Source: Sphingomonadales bacterium (GTDB lineage Bacteria > Bacteroidota > Bacteroidia > UBA7662). Taken from it: DNA of 7,803 nucleotides. The notes under the pieces were generated by a model. That model did not search any database. It was not told the DNA's origin and worked only from the letters and a program-made list of their open reading frames with translations. Location of the stretch: contig VHAW01000083.1 of assembly GCA_016872225.1 (NCBI GenBank), positions 1 through 7,803 of the forward strand. Reading direction: 5' to 3'. Below are positions 6,880-7,803 of the stretch, piece by piece. The stretch's first letter is position 1; each line of letters starts with the position of its first letter. The position numbers and the translations under genes were made by a program.

Positions 6880-7017
6880 GATCCATTTACCAAAAATTAT
6901 GCCTCCACCTAAGCCAAAGAGACTGGAAGGTGGGCGGATAACTCGGAGGAACTTAGTTGTGCAAAGCGGATAATACCTGCTCGCCACAACCAGCCGATTC
7001 ATCCGGGTTAATTTTCG
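6880..7017 (+). ncRNA. Candidate structured small RNA, unknown family
   Basis: This lies downstream of the + strand TATCTTTG box and is antisense in direction to both neighbours. Visible pairings are: AAAATTA (6893-6899) with TAATTTT (7009-7015), which would close the whole element; CCACCT (6905-6910) with AGGTGG (6928-6933); and GTTGTG (6956-6961) with CACAAC (6985-6990), enclosing AGCGG (6965-6969) paired to CTGCT (6977-6981) around the loop ATAATAC. Two positions pair as G-U only on the + strand (6904 with 6934, 6968 with 6978) and would be A-C mismatches on the other, which supports + strand transcription. A small CCG/CGG hairpin (6994-7006) precedes AATTTT and may end the RNA. It does not match SRP RNA, tmRNA or RNase P RNA as I know them. 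A leader RNA of acs on the opposite strand is the main alternative. Both ends are estimates. Confidence 0.4.
6934..6973 (+). repeat. 8-nt repeat GCGGATAA inside the candidate RNA
   Basis: GCGGATAA occurs at 6934-6941 and at 6966-6973, 32 nt apart. The first copy flanks the CCACCT/AGGTGG hairpin and the second forms the inner arm and loop of the GTTGTG/CACAAC hairpin. They could be repeated recognition sites in an RNA, or chance. Confidence 0.4.
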
Positions 7018-7313
7018 AGAATATTACGTCGACGCTCTTCCACCTCTTCAAATCGACGTTGGCGATGCCAATATAAACCGCCTACAGTACCCACCAAAAG
7101 AAAAGGCATGGCCAAGAGATATAAAATTCCTTTGTTGATACCTTGACCTACCGCCTGCTCGGAGTCTTTCCGGTTGGACTCCAACGAAGTCTTGCACATG
7201 GGGCACTGTGCATGAATAAAGGTGACCGACTGAGCGAAAAAAAGAAATGCGATAACGATAGGACATCGTAAGCGCTTGAAAGTAAAAAACGAGAAAAAAC
7301 AATTGGTATTCAT
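7008..7313 (-). CDS. Small CPMC-motif membrane protein, likely linked to cytochrome oxidase maturation
   Basis: A protein of 101 residues with no firmly known function. A basic start and hydrophobic core (about 17-35, ending FIHA) form a probable signal peptide cut before Gln36, exposing QCPMCKTSLESN. The CxxC pair is Cys37 and Cys40. A single membrane helix spans about 62-81 (ILYLLAMPFLLVGTVGGLYW), and the end is highly charged (RFEEVEERRR). I infer a periplasmic CxxC head anchored in the inner membrane, suited to metal, heme or thiol chemistry. I recall similar short proteins beside DUF420 and SCO-like genes in Bacteroidota; this is memory, not a search. Its ATG follows the DUF420 stop by a single base (TAA-G-ATG), so the two are surely co-translated. 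A lipoprotein is unlikely because residue -1 to the first Cys is Gln. Confidence 0.72.
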   Translation of the reverse strand: MNTNCFFSFFTFKRLRCPIVIAFLFFAQSVTFIHAQCPMCKTSLESNRKDSEQAVGQGINKGILYLLAMPFLLVGTVGGLYWHRQRRFEEVEERRRNILEN

Positions 7314-7314
7314 C

Positions 7315-7803
7315 TTAGAATGTATAGTATGGAGAAATCATCAGATACACCAGCACGCCCGTTGTCGTGACATACAACCAAATGGGCATAGACCAGCGAG
7401 TCAATCGGCGATGGGTCGCGATTTGAGCACTGAGCGCATAATAGAAGGAGAGCAATACCATGGGTAGGACGATAGCTGCCAACACAATATGCGATATAAG
7501 GATGACCAAGTACAGCGGTCTCAGGGGATTGGAATCAGGGAATCTGGTCTCGATGCCGAAAGAGTGAAAAAACACATAAGACAACAAGAACAGGGACGAC
7601 AATACAAAAGCTGTAAGGTTTAATTTTTTATGAATGTCCATGCGACGGACTCGGATCATACGCCAGCTCCAAATTAGAAGAACAGTACAGGTCGCATTCA
7701 GCAAGGCGTTAAGACGTGGCAACCAAGCCACAAAAGACGGGATTTTCTCCCGCTGAGGCAACGAATTCAACAAGATCACTAAGCCCAGAACCAACAGGGA
7801 CAA
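7315..7803 (-). CDS. DUF420 family membrane protein (CtaM-like), 5' end outside window
   Basis: 162 residues are visible; the frame is still open at the window edge (the edge codon is TTG), so the true start probably lies beyond. Membrane segments are seen at about 1-14, 31-50, 63-83, 97-122 and 137-157. Family-typical stretches are LPRLNALLNATCTVLL (28-43), HKKLNLTAFVLSSLFLLSY (58-76), RPLYLVILISHIVLAA (95-110), HRRLTRW (131-137) and PIWLYVTTTGVLVYLM (140-155). Four histidines, 58, 80, 105 and 131, sit at membrane borders and could bind heme or copper. The family (PF04238) includes Staphylococcus CtaM, needed to mature heme-A oxidases, and YozB of Bacillus; a role in oxidase assembly is inferred by family. 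It is followed after 1 nt by the CPMC protein gene. Confidence 0.85.
   Translation of the reverse strand: MSLLVLGLVILLNSLPQREKIPSFVAWLPRLNALLNATCTVLLIWSWRMIRVRRMDIHKKLNLTAFVLSSLFLLSYVFFHSFGIETRFPDSNPLRPLYLVILISHIVLAAIVLPMVLLSFYYALSAQIATHRRLTRWSMPIWLYVTTTGVLVYLMISPYYTF

Noticed and set aside
6965..6981. Resemblance of GCGGATAATACC to the TPP riboswitch segment
   Set aside because: The other required TPP segments, notably CTGAGA and the GAACCTGA-like part, are absent, and no thiamine gene follows.
6901..6990. SRP RNA, tmRNA or RNase P RNA
   Set aside because: The GGAAGG at 6925-6930 lacks the flanking SRP core; no tmRNA acceptor or T-arm sequence and no conserved RNase P core (GAGGAAAGTCCG-like) are present.

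Overview
The window looks like a chromosomal housekeeping segment from a member of the Bacteroidota. The evidence is: a ribosomal protein bS16 with a long Ala/Glu-rich tail; a TrmD with the CGHYKGIDERV form of its SAM-binding motif; TAnnTTTG promoter boxes instead of ordinary -10 boxes; few Shine-Dalgarno sequences; and a DUF420 gene next to a small CPMC-motif membrane protein, a pairing I associate with this phylum. Base composition is roughly balanced by eye (not counted). I see no insertion sequences, tRNAs, rRNAs, CRISPR arrays or phage genes.

Layout. Positions 1-2012 (+) hold the classic ribosome and tRNA-maturation cluster rpsP (3' end only) - rimM - trmD - rplS: two ribosomal proteins, the 30S maturation factor RimM and the tRNA m1G37 methyltransferase. 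rplS probably also has its own promoter. Positions 2020-3706 (-) hold a two-gene unit, manA (mannose-6-phosphate isomerase) followed by lipB (octanoyltransferase), joined by an 8-nt overlap. A YeiH/UPF0324-family membrane protein (3776-4867, +) diverges from manA and runs tail to tail into acs (4877-6826, -), acetyl-CoA synthetase. The far end (7008-7803, -) carries the small CPMC membrane protein and a partial DUF420 protein, which I infer belong to a cytochrome-oxidase or copper/heme maturation cluster continuing outside the window.

The genes belong to separate housekeeping processes: translation, sugar-nucleotide supply, lipoylation, transport, acetate activation and respiration. They are packed tightly, with gaps of 7 and 9 bp at the two convergent junctions and overlaps of 14 and 8 nt inside the operons.

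The most interesting unexplained stretch is the 181-bp gap between acs and the CPMC gene. On the + strand, opposite to both flanking genes, it has a perfect TAnnTTTG promoter box followed by about 135 nt that can fold into several hairpins, with G-U wobbles that favour the + strand. I propose it as a candidate small non-coding RNA of unknown family.
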